Below, piece after piece: positions 18,653-28,760 of a stretch of DNA of 64,000 nucleotides (position 1 is the first letter of the stretch; each line of letters opens with the position of its first letter). Under the pieces are notes generated by a model. The model was not told where the DNA came from, did no database searches, and saw only the letters and a program-made list of their open reading frames with translations. The position numbers and the translations under genes are program-made. The stretch is from Desulfoprunum benzoelyticum (GTDB lineage Bacteria; Desulfobacterota; Desulfobulbia; Desulfobulbales; Desulfocapsaceae): assembly GCF_014201505.1 (NCBI RefSeq), contig NZ_JACHEO010000004.1:62001-126000 (forward strand), written 5' to 3'.

Positions 18653-18846
18653 GTCTCGGGGCTCGTCGTCTCTTTTCCATGAGCCGCTGGTACAGCAGGT
18701 GCGTTGTGTGCTCGCGGTAGTTATCGCGAAGCCGTTGCAAGGCTTTTCAGCCGCATCTGAGCTGAAGTTCGCCAAGGCGAAATGGCCAGCAGCGCAGAGG
18801 CGTATCAACTCATCGCAACGGTCAAGCTCGGCGCAAAGGTCGGGCT
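18653..18846. other. Decayed or foreign sequence at right edge of putative insertion
   Basis: No intact gene. A short frame (18782-18850) reads AEAYQLIATVKL, faintly like the end of IS66-type transposases (pattern A..Y.L(I/V).T.KL), but this is only a dozen residues and not enough to call an insertion sequence. Confidence 0.3.
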
Positions 18847-19962
18847 CTAACAGCGTTTCGGCGACGCGGCCATGCTCGACTGCAGGGTTTTCGGCGAGGC
18901 GACACAGAAGATCGTTCCCGACCCGCCGATGGTATAATCGAAGGCGAATTTCTGGTTGGTGAACAGATCGACACAGAAATCGACGGCATCGCTGTCGTAG
19001 AGAACACCCCGATGCTGCCGGACCTCGTCCAGGGCGGCCTCGATGCCCAGCGCCGGACGATACGGCCGGAAGGAACTCTTGGCCTCGACCACGTCGGCCA
19101 CCGCCAGGATCCGTGCTTCGAGCAGGATATCGTCGCCCTTGAGTCCGAGAGGATAGCCGGAGCCGTCGAGACGCTCATGGTGCTGGAAGACCATGTGCGC
19201 CACCGGCCACGGGAAGGGGATGTTTTTGAGGATTTCAAAGCTGATCTGGGGGTGGATCTTGATGACTTCGTACTCGGCGTCGAGCAATTCTCCGGCCCGG
19301 CTGAGGATCGACACCGGGATACGGATCTTGCCGACATCGTGAAGGATGCCGGCGATGCGGATCCCTTCGATGATATGCGCCGACAGCCCCATCTTCTCGG
19401 CAATGGCGCAGGCCAGCAGGGCCACCCGTTGCTGGTGGCCGGCGGTGTAAGGGTCCCTGATCTCGACCATCTGGGCCATGCTGCAGATGCTGCCGTTCAG
19501 CATCTCCTGGAGTTCGGCGGTCTTTTCCTCCACCTTCTGCTCGAGGATGGCGTTCTGAGCCCGCAGCTGCGCCTTCATCTCCTCGAGGAAGATATGGGTG
19601 TGGATCCGGGCCTTGACCTCGGCGACATGAAAGGGCTTGGTGATATAATCGACCGCCCCGACCTCGAAACCCCGGGTCTTGTTGATGGTATCCTGCATCG
19701 CGGTGAGGAAGATGACCGGGATCGAACTGGTCTCCGGGTTGGCCTTGAGCCGCGAACAGACCTCGTAGCCGTCCATTTCCGGCATCATGATATCGAGCAG
19801 GATGAGGGCGGGACGGAACTTGTCGACATACTCCAGGGCGGCGCTGCCCTTCTTGGCGATGCCGAGCCGGTAGTCATCCTTGAGACTGCCGACCAACAGA
19901 TCGATATTGGTGGCATTGTCATCGACAATGAGGACGAGGGGCCGTTCCGTCGGTGTCATCAC
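18847..19962 (-). CDS. Response regulator with HD-GYP domain (c-di-GMP phosphodiesterase-like)
   Basis: A 371-residue protein. A receiver domain (about residues 8-125) has the DD pair, phospho-accepting D in [12 protein letters not shown] and KPF. A linker coiled coil (130-160) leads to an HD-GYP domain (about 160-340) with HDVGKIRIP and [11 protein letters not shown], the metal-binding and GYP motifs of active c-di-GMP phosphodiesterases. The start overlaps the stop of the hybrid kinase (ATGA), so it is the likely output of that kinase. The last 25 or so residues (from about FAFDYTIGG on) do not look like a conserved HD-GYP end. They abut the putative insertion, so the original C-terminus may have been replaced. 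Confidence 0.9.
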   Translation of the reverse strand: MMTPTERPLVLIVDDNATNIDLLVGSLKDDYRLGIAKKGSAALEYVDKFRPALILLDIMMPEMDGYEVCSRLKANPETSSIPVIFLTAMQDTINKTRGFEVGAVDYITKPFHVAEVKARIHTHIFLEEMKAQLRAQNAILEQKVEEKTAELQEMLNGSICSMAQMVEIRDPYTAGHQQRVALLACAIAEKMGLSAHIIEGIRIAGILHDVGKIRIPVSILSRAGELLDAEYEVIKIHPQISFEILKNIPFPWPVAHMVFQHHERLDGSGYPLGLKGDDILLEARILAVADVVEAKSSFRPYRPALGIEAALDEVRQHRGVLYDSDAVDFCVDLFTNQKFAFDYTIGGSGTIFCVASPKTLQSSMAASPKRC

Positions 19963-22900
19963 ATTCCCCCTGGTTGCTGCATCTGCTGCAGGGTTGATTT
20001 GGCTTGATCATAATCGTAGCGGTCGATCTGGTGCTCGAGGATCGACAGCAGGTCCGGCTGCGGCAGGGTGCCGGCCGCGGCATGGCGGCGGATTCTCTGC
20101 AGGGCCTGGGTGATCGCCTCGGGGTCGGCCCGATCTATCGCCTCCTCCATTTCACGAAAGATCCGGCTCGCATCTTCACCAGGTTCAGGGGGCGGCTCCG
20201 TGGCCGCGACGATAACCTCAGCCGGCGCCAGGGTGCGCAGCGAGCCGAGCACCTGGTCGAGGGAATCGAGCAGATCCCCGATCATGGCGTCAAAATCCGG
20301 GGCCAGGGCCGTGGTGGCATCAAGACCTTTCCGGCATTCTTCCTCGACCCGGGCCGCGGCGGTCTGCAGGGCGACCGCGCCGATATTGCCGGCACTGCCC
20401 TTGAGACTATGGGCGAGACGGAGGATGTCGTCAAGCCGTCCTTCCGCCGTCGCCTGCTCAATCTTCCGGCGGGTGGAACCGTTGTCGTTGTTGAAACCGA
20501 TCAGGATGGTCCTGAAGGTGCGGCGGTCAAGACCCGAGTTCGCCAGCGCCGACTGGACATCGATGCCGGGCAGGTCGAGCGCAGGCCCATCGTCTTTGAC
20601 AACCACCGCCGCGGTTATCGCCTCGCCTGCCGCCTCGGCATCGGCCTTGGCACCCCGCACCGTCTCCGCCACCCGTTTGTGTCCTCGCAGCAGATGGGAG
20701 AGGGTCGCAAACAGCCGTTCCTGGTTGATCGGTTTGGCGATGTAGCCGTCCATCCCGGCCTCGAGACACTTCTCCTCATCTCCCTTCATTGCATGGGCAG
20801 TCATCGCGATAATCGGCAGCTTGGCACAGCCGGGAATTTCCCTGATCAACCGGGTCGCCTCGTAGCCGTTCATCTTCGGCATCTGGATATCCATCAGCAC
20901 CCCGTCGAAACTTTTCTCCTGCACCGCCTGCACCGCCAGTTCGCCGTTGTCGACGACGGTGACATCGATTTCCGCCTTTTCGAGGATCGCCGTCGCCACG
21001 ATCTGGTTGGTCAGGTTGTCCTCCGCCAGGAGCAGCTTGATTCCCCGCAGCTGCTTGCTGTACAGCGAGGAGCGGGTGGTGAAGTCATGCTTCGACCCTT
21101 CGCTCCGCCCCCCTCCTTTGCCGAAGGCGTCCATGATCGCATCGAACAGGGTCGACTGGAAGATCGGTTTGGTCAGGAATCCGTTGGTACCGGCCCTTTC
21201 GGCATCCTCCCGGTGCAGATCCTTGGCGAAGGCGGTCATGATGATGATCGGCAGATCGAGGTGCAGCTCACCCCTGATCCGCTTCGCCGTCTCGATGCCA
21301 TCGAGATCGGGCATCTGCCAGTCCATCATGATCAGGTCGACCGGCTGCTGTTTCATCCGCAAGGAAGACAGACGCTCCAGCGCCTCGACGCCCGAAGGCA
21401 GGGTCTCGACCTTAAAGCCGAGGGACTGGAGGATTTTGCTCATGATCATCCGGCTGTCGGCAAGGTCATCGACCACCAGGACATTGAGACCATGGATGTC
21501 CGGAGGCAGAACGTATTTCGCGACGGGCAGGCTGCCGGCCCGGCCGAGCTGGACGGTGAAAAAGAAATTGCTGCCCTTGCCGAGGGTACTCTCGACGCCG
21601 ATCGATCCCTTCATCATCGTCACGAACTTGCTGCAGATGCTGAGCCCGAGCCCGGTCCCCTCGTATTTTCGCGTCGACGAGGTATCGCCCTGGGTGAAAG
21701 GACGGAAAATCGTCGTCATATAACTGGACGGGATCCCCATGCCGGTATCCTTGACCGAAAAGGAGAGCAGGACCCTGTCGGGAGGGAGATCGCTCTGTGT
21801 TGAGGACGCGTCCTGGGCGCTGACCAGGATGCTGCCGCCGGAAGGGGTGAATTTGATGGCGTTGCTGACCAGGTTGGTGAGAATCTGCTGCAGTCGCAGG
21901 GAATCGCCGAGCAGCAGACGGGGAGTGTCCCTGTCGATGTCGACGAGCAGCTCAAGCCCCTTCTCGCCCGCCTGGTGGACGAAGACATCCATGACCCGGT
22001 CGAAGACCTCATCAAGCCTGAAAATCCGGTCCTTCAATTCCATCTGCCCGGCCTCGATCTTCGAGAAGTCAAGGATGTCGTTGATGATGCCGAGCAGTGA
22101 ATAGGCGGAATTCTGGACGATATGGAGAAAGTTCTCGATCGTCTTCGGCACCTGTTCGCTGAGGGCCAGATCGATGGCGGCGATGATGCCGTTCATCGGC
22201 GTGCGGATCTCATGGCTCATATTGGCGAGAAATTCGCTCTTGGCCTGCGTCGCCGCCTCGGCCAGCTCTTTCGATTTCTGCAGTTCCTCATCCAGCTGCC
22301 GATGCTCCTCGATCTCCTCCATCAAGATCAGCTGCGAAGCCTTCAGCCGGCGGTTGAGCCGCAGGATCAGCGCCGTCAGAACGAGGGACAGCACAAAGAG
22401 AACAGCGAGCGGTACGATCCATGACATATAGGCCCGCATTACCGCCCCGACGGTTATGCGGCCGAGATCCTTGTACGGACCGAGACGAAGGAATTTGAGG
22501 AGGTCGTGGACCGGCTGGTAATTGAGCGGGATGGTCCAGCCGGCGCATCCCGCCGCCACCGCCGCCGGATTGTGGGCCTCCATCTGCAGCAGGGCGATGG
22601 CGACCTTCTCCGCCAGTTCGTCGGGGGTCTGCCTGACCTTGGCCATCGGCCAGTCCGGATATTCTCTCGTCGTAATCAAATAGGGCGCTTCGCCCTCCTG
22701 GTGGCCCAGGCGCGGGAAGACATAGACGGCATCGAGCGATATCTTGCCTTCGGCCGCCATCTGTTCGAGGGTATTGGTCCGCACCGTCCCGGCGTCGGCC
22801 TTGCCGGCCAGCACCGCCTCGACGACCTCGTCGTGAGTCTCACCGAAACGGAGGGCCCGGAAATCCCTGTCGGGATCGATGCCGTTCTCGAGCAGTTCCC

Positions 22901-23408
22901 GCCACGTCATCTGCCAGCCGCCGAGCGATGATTCGGAGACCGCCATGAAGACCTTGCCGCTCAGATCGATGAAGCGGCGGATGTCGGTGCGGTCCCGGCG
23001 GGTGAAGATGACGCTGCCGTACCTGGAATAGACACCGCCGAGGCGCATCTCCTTCAGGGTCGCAATCCTGTTGGCGCCATACAGATATTCGAGTTCGACA
23101 TAGGACGACGAGTTGGTGAGGATGAAATCAACCTCCGCCTTTTCCACCGTCGGATTGATCCGGGTGTGCTCCAGCGGGACAATGACAAACCGATGACCGG
23201 GGATCTGCTTACTCAGGTAGTCGGCTGTCGGCGTCCAGCTTTTCAGGCATTGCTCCTTGCCCCTGATGGCCAGGACGCCGATCTTGAACTGGTCCTCGGA
23301 GCCGGCGGCACCGGCCGTTGACAGAAACGGAACCAGCAGGCAGACCAGGACCAGCGCGGCTTGCCACCACTGCCCGAAGCGGAGCCCCCCCTGTCTGCCA
23401 TCAGGCAT
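19959..23408 (-). CDS. Hybrid sensor histidine kinase with periplasmic PhnD/TtrS-like binding domain
   Basis: About 1149 residues. The order is: a signal anchor (about 15-36); a periplasmic PhnD-type substrate-binding domain (about 40-300, beginning [18 protein letters not shown]); a membrane helix (about 330-350); HisKA with [10 protein letters not shown]; HATPase_c with GTGLGLSI; two receiver domains (MDWQMPD and [10 protein letters not shown]); and an HPt domain with [12 protein letters not shown]. The binding domain resembles that of the tetrathionate sensor TtrS, so an oxidised sulfur compound or an oxyanion is a possible ligand. That is an inference. GGGAG sits 6 bases before the ATG at 23408; an ATG two codons upstream (23414) would abut it. 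It is coupled to the HD-GYP regulator. Confidence 0.92.
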   Translation of the reverse strand: MPDGRQGGLRFGQWWQAALVLVCLLVPFLSTAGAAGSEDQFKIGVLAIRGKEQCLKSWTPTADYLSKQIPGHRFVIVPLEHTRINPTVEKAEVDFILTNSSSYVELEYLYGANRIATLKEMRLGGVYSRYGSVIFTRRDRTDIRRFIDLSGKVFMAVSESSLGGWQMTWRELLENGIDPDRDFRALRFGETHDEVVEAVLAGKADAGTVRTNTLEQMAAEGKISLDAVYVFPRLGHQEGEAPYLITTREYPDWPMAKVRQTPDELAEKVAIALLQMEAHNPAAVAAGCAGWTIPLNYQPVHDLLKFLRLGPYKDLGRITVGAVMRAYMSWIVPLAVLFVLSLVLTALILRLNRRLKASQLILMEEIEEHRQLDEELQKSKELAEAATQAKSEFLANMSHEIRTPMNGIIAAIDLALSEQVPKTIENFLHIVQNSAYSLLGIINDILDFSKIEAGQMELKDRIFRLDEVFDRVMDVFVHQAGEKGLELLVDIDRDTPRLLLGDSLRLQQILTNLVSNAIKFTPSGGSILVSAQDASSTQSDLPPDRVLLSFSVKDTGMGIPSSYMTTIFRPFTQGDTSSTRKYEGTGLGLSICSKFVTMMKGSIGVESTLGKGSNFFFTVQLGRAGSLPVAKYVLPPDIHGLNVLVVDDLADSRMIMSKILQSLGFKVETLPSGVEALERLSSLRMKQQPVDLIMMDWQMPDLDGIETAKRIRGELHLDLPIIIMTAFAKDLHREDAERAGTNGFLTKPIFQSTLFDAIMDAFGKGGGRSEGSKHDFTTRSSLYSKQLRGIKLLLAEDNLTNQIVATAILEKAEIDVTVVDNGELAVQAVQEKSFDGVLMDIQMPKMNGYEATRLIREIPGCAKLPIIAMTAHAMKGDEEKCLEAGMDGYIAKPINQERLFATLSHLLRGHKRVAETVRGAKADAEAAGEAITAAVVVKDDGPALDLPGIDVQSALANSGLDRRTFRTILIGFNNDNGSTRRKIEQATAEGRLDDILRLAHSLKGSAGNIGAVALQTAAARVEEECRKGLDATTALAPDFDAMIGDLLDSLDQVLGSLRTLAPAEVIVAATEPPPEPGEDASRIFREMEEAIDRADPEAITQALQRIRRHAAAGTLPQPDLLSILEHQIDRYDYDQAKSTLQQMQQPGGM

Positions 23409-23728
23409 CGCCATCTCCCGGAAACACGTGATGAATGAGTGCCAAAGCCTGCACTTCCTGCATGAAGACAGACAAGGCCACTGGATGAAATGATGAAATC
23501 AAGCAGCGGCTGCGAACACGGCGGCAGCGTGTTTGATCATGCATACCTGGCCAACGGCTGGAAAGACACGCTTTCCGCCCTGACCCGGTACTTCAAGGTA
23601 ATGCATCGTCCCCTTCCCGGCAATAGATTTCACCCGCCCCCGACTTGCCGGCCGGCCGCCGCTCGGGTAGATTGGAGAGCAAACAGGTTTCCGATCTACC
23701 CGATCCCCATCCACTTTGGCCCCAACTC
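23409..23728. other. Divergent intergenic region, hybrid kinase / MBL-fold gene
   Basis: About 320 bases between divergent genes with no recognisable gene. Promoters for both are expected here but no consensus pair is clear. Confidence 0.35.
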
Positions 23729-24592
23729 ATGCACGCCATCCGGTACCGCCACCCGCGGCCAATGATCCTTTGCCGGTCCCTGCTCCTGCTCACCGTACTG
23801 GCCGCCAGCCTGGCCCGGCCGGTCGGCGCCGCCGAGCCGAGCGTCCCCGTCACCGTGTCGTTCTTCGGGGCGGGCGGGGAGGACGCAGTGCTGCTCCACC
23901 AGGCCGGCCGCTGTGCACTGCTGGTTGACGCCGGCCCACGTGGCAGCGGCATCCGCATCGGCGAGGCCCTGGAGCGCCGCGGGGTCGAGGGCCTCGATCA
24001 ACTGGTCATCTCCCACCCTCATCTTGACCACTTCGGCGGGGTACTGACTCTGCCCACATCTCTGGAAATCGCAATGGTGCACGACAATGGCGGCGACAAC
24101 GGCGGCGAACCTGGCTTTGCCGACTACCGCCGCTGGCGCCGGCACTTCCCTTATCAGCCCCTCGCGGCCGGGGCAAAATGGCGATGCGGGGAGATCGAGG
24201 TGTCCGTACTCGCCGCCGATTCGACCACATCGCGGCCGGAGAAGATCAACGATGGTTCGATCGTCCTCGCCGTAACCGTCGGATCGGTGCGCCTGCTCCT
24301 GCCCGGCGATATCGAGGCCGGCGGACGCCGGGCGCTCGCCCGCCGCCCCGGGGCGCTCCGGGCCGATATCGTCAAGATTCCGCATCACGCCAAGGATGCC
24401 GGCGGTCTCGGCCCCTGGCTCGATGCCGTCAGGCCGGCCCTCGCAGTCATCAGCACCGGCAAAGACACAGTTGTTGATCCCGCCGCCCTTGAACTGGTGC
24501 GGGCCAGCAGCGGCGAAGTGTGGCGGACCGACCTCCAGGGCGACCTGGAGATCAGGATCGATGCCCGGGGATGGCACCATGTCGGACAATAG
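23729..24592 (+). CDS. Secreted ComEC/Rec2-like metallo-beta-lactamase-fold hydrolase
   Basis: From the ATG at 23729 the protein has 287 residues. It has a positively charged start, a hydrophobic segment (ILCRSLLLLTVLAASLA) and a likely signal-peptidase site near GAAEP. The mature part is an MBL fold with HPHLDHFGG (HxHxDH motif), LLPGDIEAGG and KIPHHAKDAGG. It lacks the ComEC membrane channel domain, so it resembles stand-alone exported ComEC-like hydrolases of unknown or nuclease/phosphodiesterase-like function. ATG 23762 is an alternative start, and neither has a good Shine-Dalgarno. It overlaps the VanZ gene by 14 bases. Confidence 0.78.
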   Translation: MHAIRYRHPRPMILCRSLLLLTVLAASLARPVGAAEPSVPVTVSFFGAGGEDAVLLHQAGRCALLVDAGPRGSGIRIGEALERRGVEGLDQLVISHPHLDHFGGVLTLPTSLEIAMVHDNGGDNGGEPGFADYRRWRRHFPYQPLAAGAKWRCGEIEVSVLAADSTTSRPEKINDGSIVLAVTVGSVRLLLPGDIEAGGRRALARRPGALRADIVKIPHHAKDAGGLGPWLDAVRPALAVISTGKDTVVDPAALELVRASSGEVWRTDLQGDLEIRIDARGWHHVGQ

Positions 24593-25154
24593 GACGATGC
24601 GGTACCTGGCCATTGCCTATGTGCTGCTGATCTATGCCACCTCGGGATGGATGCGCGACCTCTCCACCTTGGCGCGGCAGATCGTCGGGGACGGTCTCGG
24701 CCTGGGAATGACAACCGGTCTCGTCGTGATCCTGGGCGTCATCCTCTTCACTATCCACCGCTCTCATCGCCCCCTTGCCGTCTTGCCCTACCTCCCTGTC
24801 CTGCTCGGGTATGGTCTCGCCCTGGTGTGGCTGGAGATCCCGGAGGAACGCTTCCACCTCCTTCAGTACGGGATCCTCAGCCTTCTCTGCAGCCGGGCCC
24901 TGCCGAATTCCCTCCACGGCGTCCGCCGCCACCTGCTGGCGTTCATGCTGGTGTGCCTCGCCGGTGCCGGCGATGAACTGATCCAGTGGCTGCGCCCCAA
25001 CCGGGTCGGCGATCTTCGCGATATCGTCATCAACGCGATCGCCGCCCTGCTCGCCCAGGCCCTGATCGCCATCACCGCCAGTTCCGCAACCGCCGGAAGG
25101 GCAGGCGCAATCGACACGCAGCGAGAGGTGCGGCCGCCGACTGCAGACGTCTGA
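24579..25154 (+). CDS. VanZ-family membrane protein
   Basis: A 191-residue protein with four predicted membrane helices and the VanZ-like motif set HLLQYGILSLLCSRAL and DELIQWLRPNRVGDLRDIVIN (about residues 130-148 for the second). VanZ proteins are polytopic inner-membrane proteins linked to glycopeptide resistance and envelope functions in some species; the molecular role is unclear. The ATG at 24579 overlaps the MBL-fold gene; ATG 24597 is an alternative. Translational coupling suggests a shared envelope function. Confidence 0.75.
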   Translation: MSDNRTMRYLAIAYVLLIYATSGWMRDLSTLARQIVGDGLGLGMTTGLVVILGVILFTIHRSHRPLAVLPYLPVLLGYGLALVWLEIPEERFHLLQYGILSLLCSRALPNSLHGVRRHLLAFMLVCLAGAGDELIQWLRPNRVGDLRDIVINAIAALLAQALIAITASSATAGRAGAIDTQREVRPPTADV

Positions 25155-25196
25155 AGAGGCCCCTCCCCTGGGCAACCGGCTCCTCTCAGCTGTTCC

Positions 25197-26483
25197 TCAA
25201 ATATCTGTCCCGGCGTTGACCAGACCCAGCCGCTCGAGGAGATGAAAGAGGAGGGAAAGGGCCATGCCGGCTACGGTCGCCAGGGCCATGCCCTTGAGCT
25301 GGACGTTGCCGAGATTGACGGCCGCCCCGCTGATCCCGACGATCAGGACAATGGCCGTCAGGATGAGATTGATCGGTCGGGAGTAGTCGACCTTCGCTTC
25401 CACCAGCATCCGGATGCCGGAGGCGGCGATGACCCCGAAGAGGAGAATCGAGATGCCGCCCATGACCGGAGTCGGGATGGACTGGATAACCGCCGACAGC
25501 TTGCCGATGAAGGCGAGAAGGATCGAGATGACCGCCGCCCCGCCGATGATCCAGACCGAATAGACCCTGGTGATCGCCATGACCCCGATGTTCTCGCCGT
25601 AGGTCGTTGTCGGCACCGAGCCGAAGAAACCGGAGAGCACCGTCGACACGCCGTCGCCCATCAGCGAGCGATGGAGCCCCGGGTCGCGGGTCAGTTCCCG
25701 GCCGACGATGTTGCCGGTCACCACCAGGTGGCCGATATGTTCGGAGATCACCACCAGCGAGGCCGGAATGATGATCAGGATCATGTTGAGGTCAAACTTC
25801 GGGGTGTAGAAGGTCGGCAGGGCGAGGATCGCGGCGCTCGATACCCCGTCGAAGCTGACCATCCCCATGAACACCGCGACCGCATAGCCGACGACGATGC
25901 CGATCAGAACCGGAATGGCCGCCATGAACCCCCTGAACAGCAGGGAACCGAAAACGACCGTGAGCAGGGTGACGATGGAGACGATGATCGCCTCGACATT
26001 GTAGGCGCCTTTGGCATCCGGCATGATCCCGGCCATCCCGGTCGCCACCCCGGCCAGTTCGAGACCGATGAGCATGACGATGGGGCCCATCGTCGCCGGC
26101 GGCAGGACGAAATCGATCCACTCCGAGCCGAACTTCCAGACCATCAGGGCTACGGCCATGAAGATGCAACCGGAAACGATGAACCCGCCCAGGGCGTAGG
26201 AATAGTTGCCGGCCCACAATCCCTGATCGGCCCCGAGGACGACGAAGACCGGCGACAGAAAGGCGAAGCTCGAACCGAGAAAGGCCGGGGCCCGGCCCTT
26301 GCAGAGGATGAGGTAGATCAGGGTGCCGACGCCGTTCATCAGCAGGACGACGGCGGGGTCGATTTTGAACAGGGTCGGCACCAGCACAGATGCCCCGAAC
26401 ATCGCGAAAAGGTGCTGGAAACTCAGGGGAATCCCCTGCAGCATCGGTACCTTCTCATCCACCTGTATCGTCTTTTGAATCAT
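25197..26483 (-). CDS. uraA: Uracil permease (NCS2 family)
   Basis: The 428-residue protein starts MIQKTIQVDEKVPMLQGIPL. It shows the NCS2 nucleobase:cation symporter pattern: FQHLFAMFGASVLVPTLF near the N-terminus, then VISEHIGHLVVTGNIVGREL and FFGSVPTTTYGENIGVMAIT in the middle. SEHIGH and TTTYGENIG are typical of UraA-type uracil transporters, where the glutamates contact uracil. AGGAG lies 8 bases before the ATG at 26483. The open frame continues far upstream with unrelated residues, which were discarded. It is divergent from tetR. Confidence 0.92.
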   Translation of the reverse strand: MIQKTIQVDEKVPMLQGIPLSFQHLFAMFGASVLVPTLFKIDPAVVLLMNGVGTLIYLILCKGRAPAFLGSSFAFLSPVFVVLGADQGLWAGNYSYALGGFIVSGCIFMAVALMVWKFGSEWIDFVLPPATMGPIVMLIGLELAGVATGMAGIMPDAKGAYNVEAIIVSIVTLLTVVFGSLLFRGFMAAIPVLIGIVVGYAVAVFMGMVSFDGVSSAAILALPTFYTPKFDLNMILIIIPASLVVISEHIGHLVVTGNIVGRELTRDPGLHRSLMGDGVSTVLSGFFGSVPTTTYGENIGVMAITRVYSVWIIGGAAVISILLAFIGKLSAVIQSIPTPVMGGISILLFGVIAASGIRMLVEAKVDYSRPINLILTAIVLIVGISGAAVNLGNVQLKGMALATVAGMALSLLFHLLERLGLVNAGTDI

Positions 26484-26837
26484 TGCGATCGCTCCTAGTT
26501 CCGCTGGTTTCCCGTCGACCGCCGCCGAGGCCGGTTTGTCGGCTATTATTTTGTTATATCGAATAAAAAGTGAACTGACCGTTACACATCGAGCCAATTT
26601 TTCCCTCGGTCGATGACAATCCACTCCCGTACCATATCGTGTCCCGGCGGGCAACATAATGTTCTGCCAGCCGCCGCGAACTCCAGGTTCCCGGCAGCCC
26701 GGCGCCTGATACTCGACCGGGCGCCGACCGCCACTGCCCTCCAGGCGATAAAAAAAATTTGACAGATCGATGTTCTTTGAGTAGATGGGGACTGAACATT
26801 CACTCCGCACGATTTTCTTTTCCGGGTACCCCACGCC
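26484..26837. other. Divergent intergenic region uraA / tetR
   Basis: A 354-base gap. TTGACA at 26759-26764, with a poor TAGATG at 17-base spacing (26782-26787), is the best promoter candidate for tetR; the operator-like palindrome at 26790-26805 follows directly. Nothing like an attenuator for uraA was seen. Confidence 0.45.
26790..26805 (+). promoter_or_regulatory. TetR operator candidate (autoregulatory)
   Basis: GACTGAACATTCACTC is a 16-base near-perfect palindrome (one mismatched pair: GACTGAA versus GAGTGAA) around a CA centre. It starts 48 bases upstream of the tetR ATG and directly after a TTGACA-type promoter. TetR/AcrR repressors commonly bind such sites over their own promoter. 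No second copy precedes the efflux genes, which suggests one promoter for tetR and the pump. Confidence 0.55.
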
Positions 26838-27428
26838 ATGACCAAGGAAATTACCGACAAACGATCAGCCATCCTCAAGGCCGCGATGGAACTGATCGCC
26901 GAAAACGGCTTCCACGGGGCGCCGACGGCAATGATCGCCGTCCGGGCCGGGGTCGGCACCGGCACCATCTACCGTTATTTCGCCGACAAGGACGTGCTGA
27001 TCCGGGAGGTGCACCGGGAACTGGAAGAACGGATGAACCCGATACTGATGGTCCGGAATGCCGCTGAGCGGTCGCTCAAGGAGCGATTCCAACATTTCTT
27101 CTTCGGCCTGATGCGCTTTCTGCTCGACAACCCGCTGGAGTTCAAGTTCCTCGAACAGTTCTACAATTCGCCCTATGGCGTTGCCATGCGGCGCGACAAG
27201 ATCCTCAACCAGAAGGCGAGCGACCAGCGGTGTGACACAGTGAAAAATCTCTTCGAGCAGGGCATTGCCGAAGGGATGATCAAGGACCTGCCGCTCCCCA
27301 TCCTCTTCGCCTTGTTCTTCGGCACACTGGCGTCGGTGGCCCGTGATCATACCCTCGGTTTCATCGAACTGAACGACGACCTGATCTACAGAACGGCGGA
27401 GGCCAGCTGGGATGCCATCAAGCGCTAG
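26838..27428 (+). CDS. TetR/AcrR-family repressor of the RND pump (predicted)
   Basis: A 196-residue protein. The N-terminal helix-turn-helix (about residues 9-55) contains AAMELIAENGFHGAPTAMIA and GVGTGTIYRYFADKDVLIRE, a textbook TetR DNA-binding domain. The rest is the helical ligand-binding domain. It lies 123 bases upstream of the RND adaptor gene in the same direction, as for many drug-responsive efflux operons. Ligand unknown. Confidence 0.9.
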   Translation: MTKEITDKRSAILKAAMELIAENGFHGAPTAMIAVRAGVGTGTIYRYFADKDVLIREVHRELEERMNPILMVRNAAERSLKERFQHFFFGLMRFLLDNPLEFKFLEQFYNSPYGVAMRRDKILNQKASDQRCDTVKNLFEQGIAEGMIKDLPLPILFALFFGTLASVARDHTLGFIELNDDLIYRTAEASWDAIKR

Positions 27429-27551
27429 GGCACCGGAGGCCAGGCGCTTCCACCATACCATGCACGTGCAATCACCGACCGGGCCAGGCTCGAGACGCGG
27501 CATCGTCTTCCCGCCGCCACCGGTCGCCTTCAACATTCAAGGACAAAAACC

Positions 27552-28754
27552 ATGAGCACGCTCAAGATAGCACCGTTCATCGCCCTTGCCCTGGCTGCCG
27601 CCATGCTGCTCGGCGCCTGCAAGGATGGCAAGCACCCCCCCCAGACCATGGGCGCCGGCGGTCCGATCGAGGTCGAGACGATCACCGTCGCCTCCCAGGC
27701 GGTCAGCCTCAGCGAAGAGCTGCCGGGCCGAACCAGTGCCTTCCGGGTCGCCGAGGTCCGGCCCCAGGTCGGCGGCATCCTCCAGCGACGACTGTTCACC
27801 GAGGGCAGCGAGGTCAAGGCCGGGCAGCTGCTGTACCAGATCGATCCGGCTTCCTACCAGGCCGCCTATGACAGTGCCAAGGCGGCATTGGCAAGGGCCG
27901 AGGCGGCGGAATACTCGGCCCGGCTGAAGGCCGATCGCTTCCGGACCCTCGTCCGTACCCAGGCGGTCAGCACCCAGGAGCAGGTGGATTCGGAAGCCGC
28001 CTGGAAACAGACGGTGGCCGAAGTCGCCGCCGCCAGAGCGGCCCTGGAGACCACCCGGATCAACCTCGACTACACCAGGATCACTGCCCCGATCGGCGGC
28101 CGCATCGGCAAGTCCGAGGTGACCGAGGGCGCCCTGGTCACCGCCCAGCAGCCTGCGGCCCTGGCCGTCATCCAGCAGCTCGACCCGATGTACATCGATG
28201 TCAGCCAGTCGAGCGTCGAGATGCTGCGCCTCAAAAAAGAGGTGGATTCCGGTCAGCTGCAGGTCGACGCCGAGGGCAAGGCCCGGGTGGGCGTGCTCCT
28301 CGAGGACGGGTCGCAGTACCCCCATCCCGGCACCCTCGAGTTCGCCGACGTCACCGTCACGATGTCCACCGGCACGGTGATTCTGCGGGTGCTGACCGCC
28401 AACCCGGACCACGTGCTGCTGCCCGGCATGTTCGTCCGCGCCCGACTGGAGCGCGGCCAGCGACCCGACGCCATCCTCGCGCCGCAGGTGGCCGTCACCC
28501 GCGACATCAAGGGCATCGCCCAGGCCCTGGTGGTGAACAAGGAATCCGTGGTCGAACTGCGCCGGCTCGTTACCGGCCAGATCATCGGCGACAGCATCGT
28601 GGTCGAATCCGGCCTGCAGGCCGGCGACCGGGTGATCGTCGCCGGGCTGCAGAAGGTCCGCCCCGGCGCGGCGGTCAAGGCCGTCGAGGCCGGTGCCGCC
28701 TCCGCCGCTTCAGCCGAGGGCGGCCAGCCCGCAACCCAGAACAAGGCGGAGTAA
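27552..28754 (+). CDS. RND efflux periplasmic adaptor (MexA/AcrA family lipoprotein)
   Basis: A 400-residue protein with a lipoprotein signal (LLGAC, C23 as acylation site). Then come the membrane-fusion-protein parts: lipoyl half-motifs (RVAEVRPQVGGILQRRLFTEGS and LDYTRITAPIGGRIGKS, each around a glycine turn), a helical hairpin and a beta-barrel domain. It bridges the inner-membrane pump and the outer-membrane duct. It is 6 bases upstream of the pump gene. Confidence 0.94.
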   Translation: MSTLKIAPFIALALAAAMLLGACKDGKHPPQTMGAGGPIEVETITVASQAVSLSEELPGRTSAFRVAEVRPQVGGILQRRLFTEGSEVKAGQLLYQIDPASYQAAYDSAKAALARAEAAEYSARLKADRFRTLVRTQAVSTQEQVDSEAAWKQTVAEVAAARAALETTRINLDYTRITAPIGGRIGKSEVTEGALVTAQQPAALAVIQQLDPMYIDVSQSSVEMLRLKKEVDSGQLQVDAEGKARVGVLLEDGSQYPHPGTLEFADVTVTMSTGTVILRVLTANPDHVLLPGMFVRARLERGQRPDAILAPQVAVTRDIKGIAQALVVNKESVVELRRLVTGQIIGDSIVVESGLQAGDRVIVAGLQKVRPGAAVKAVEAGAASAASAEGGQPATQNKAE

Positions 28755-28760
28755 GAAGCC

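Noticed and set aside
18782..18850. Short frame with AEAYQLIATVKL, faintly like the C-terminal end of IS66-type transposases
   Set aside because: Only about 12 comparable residues, no inverted repeats or other transposase parts found; could be chance.
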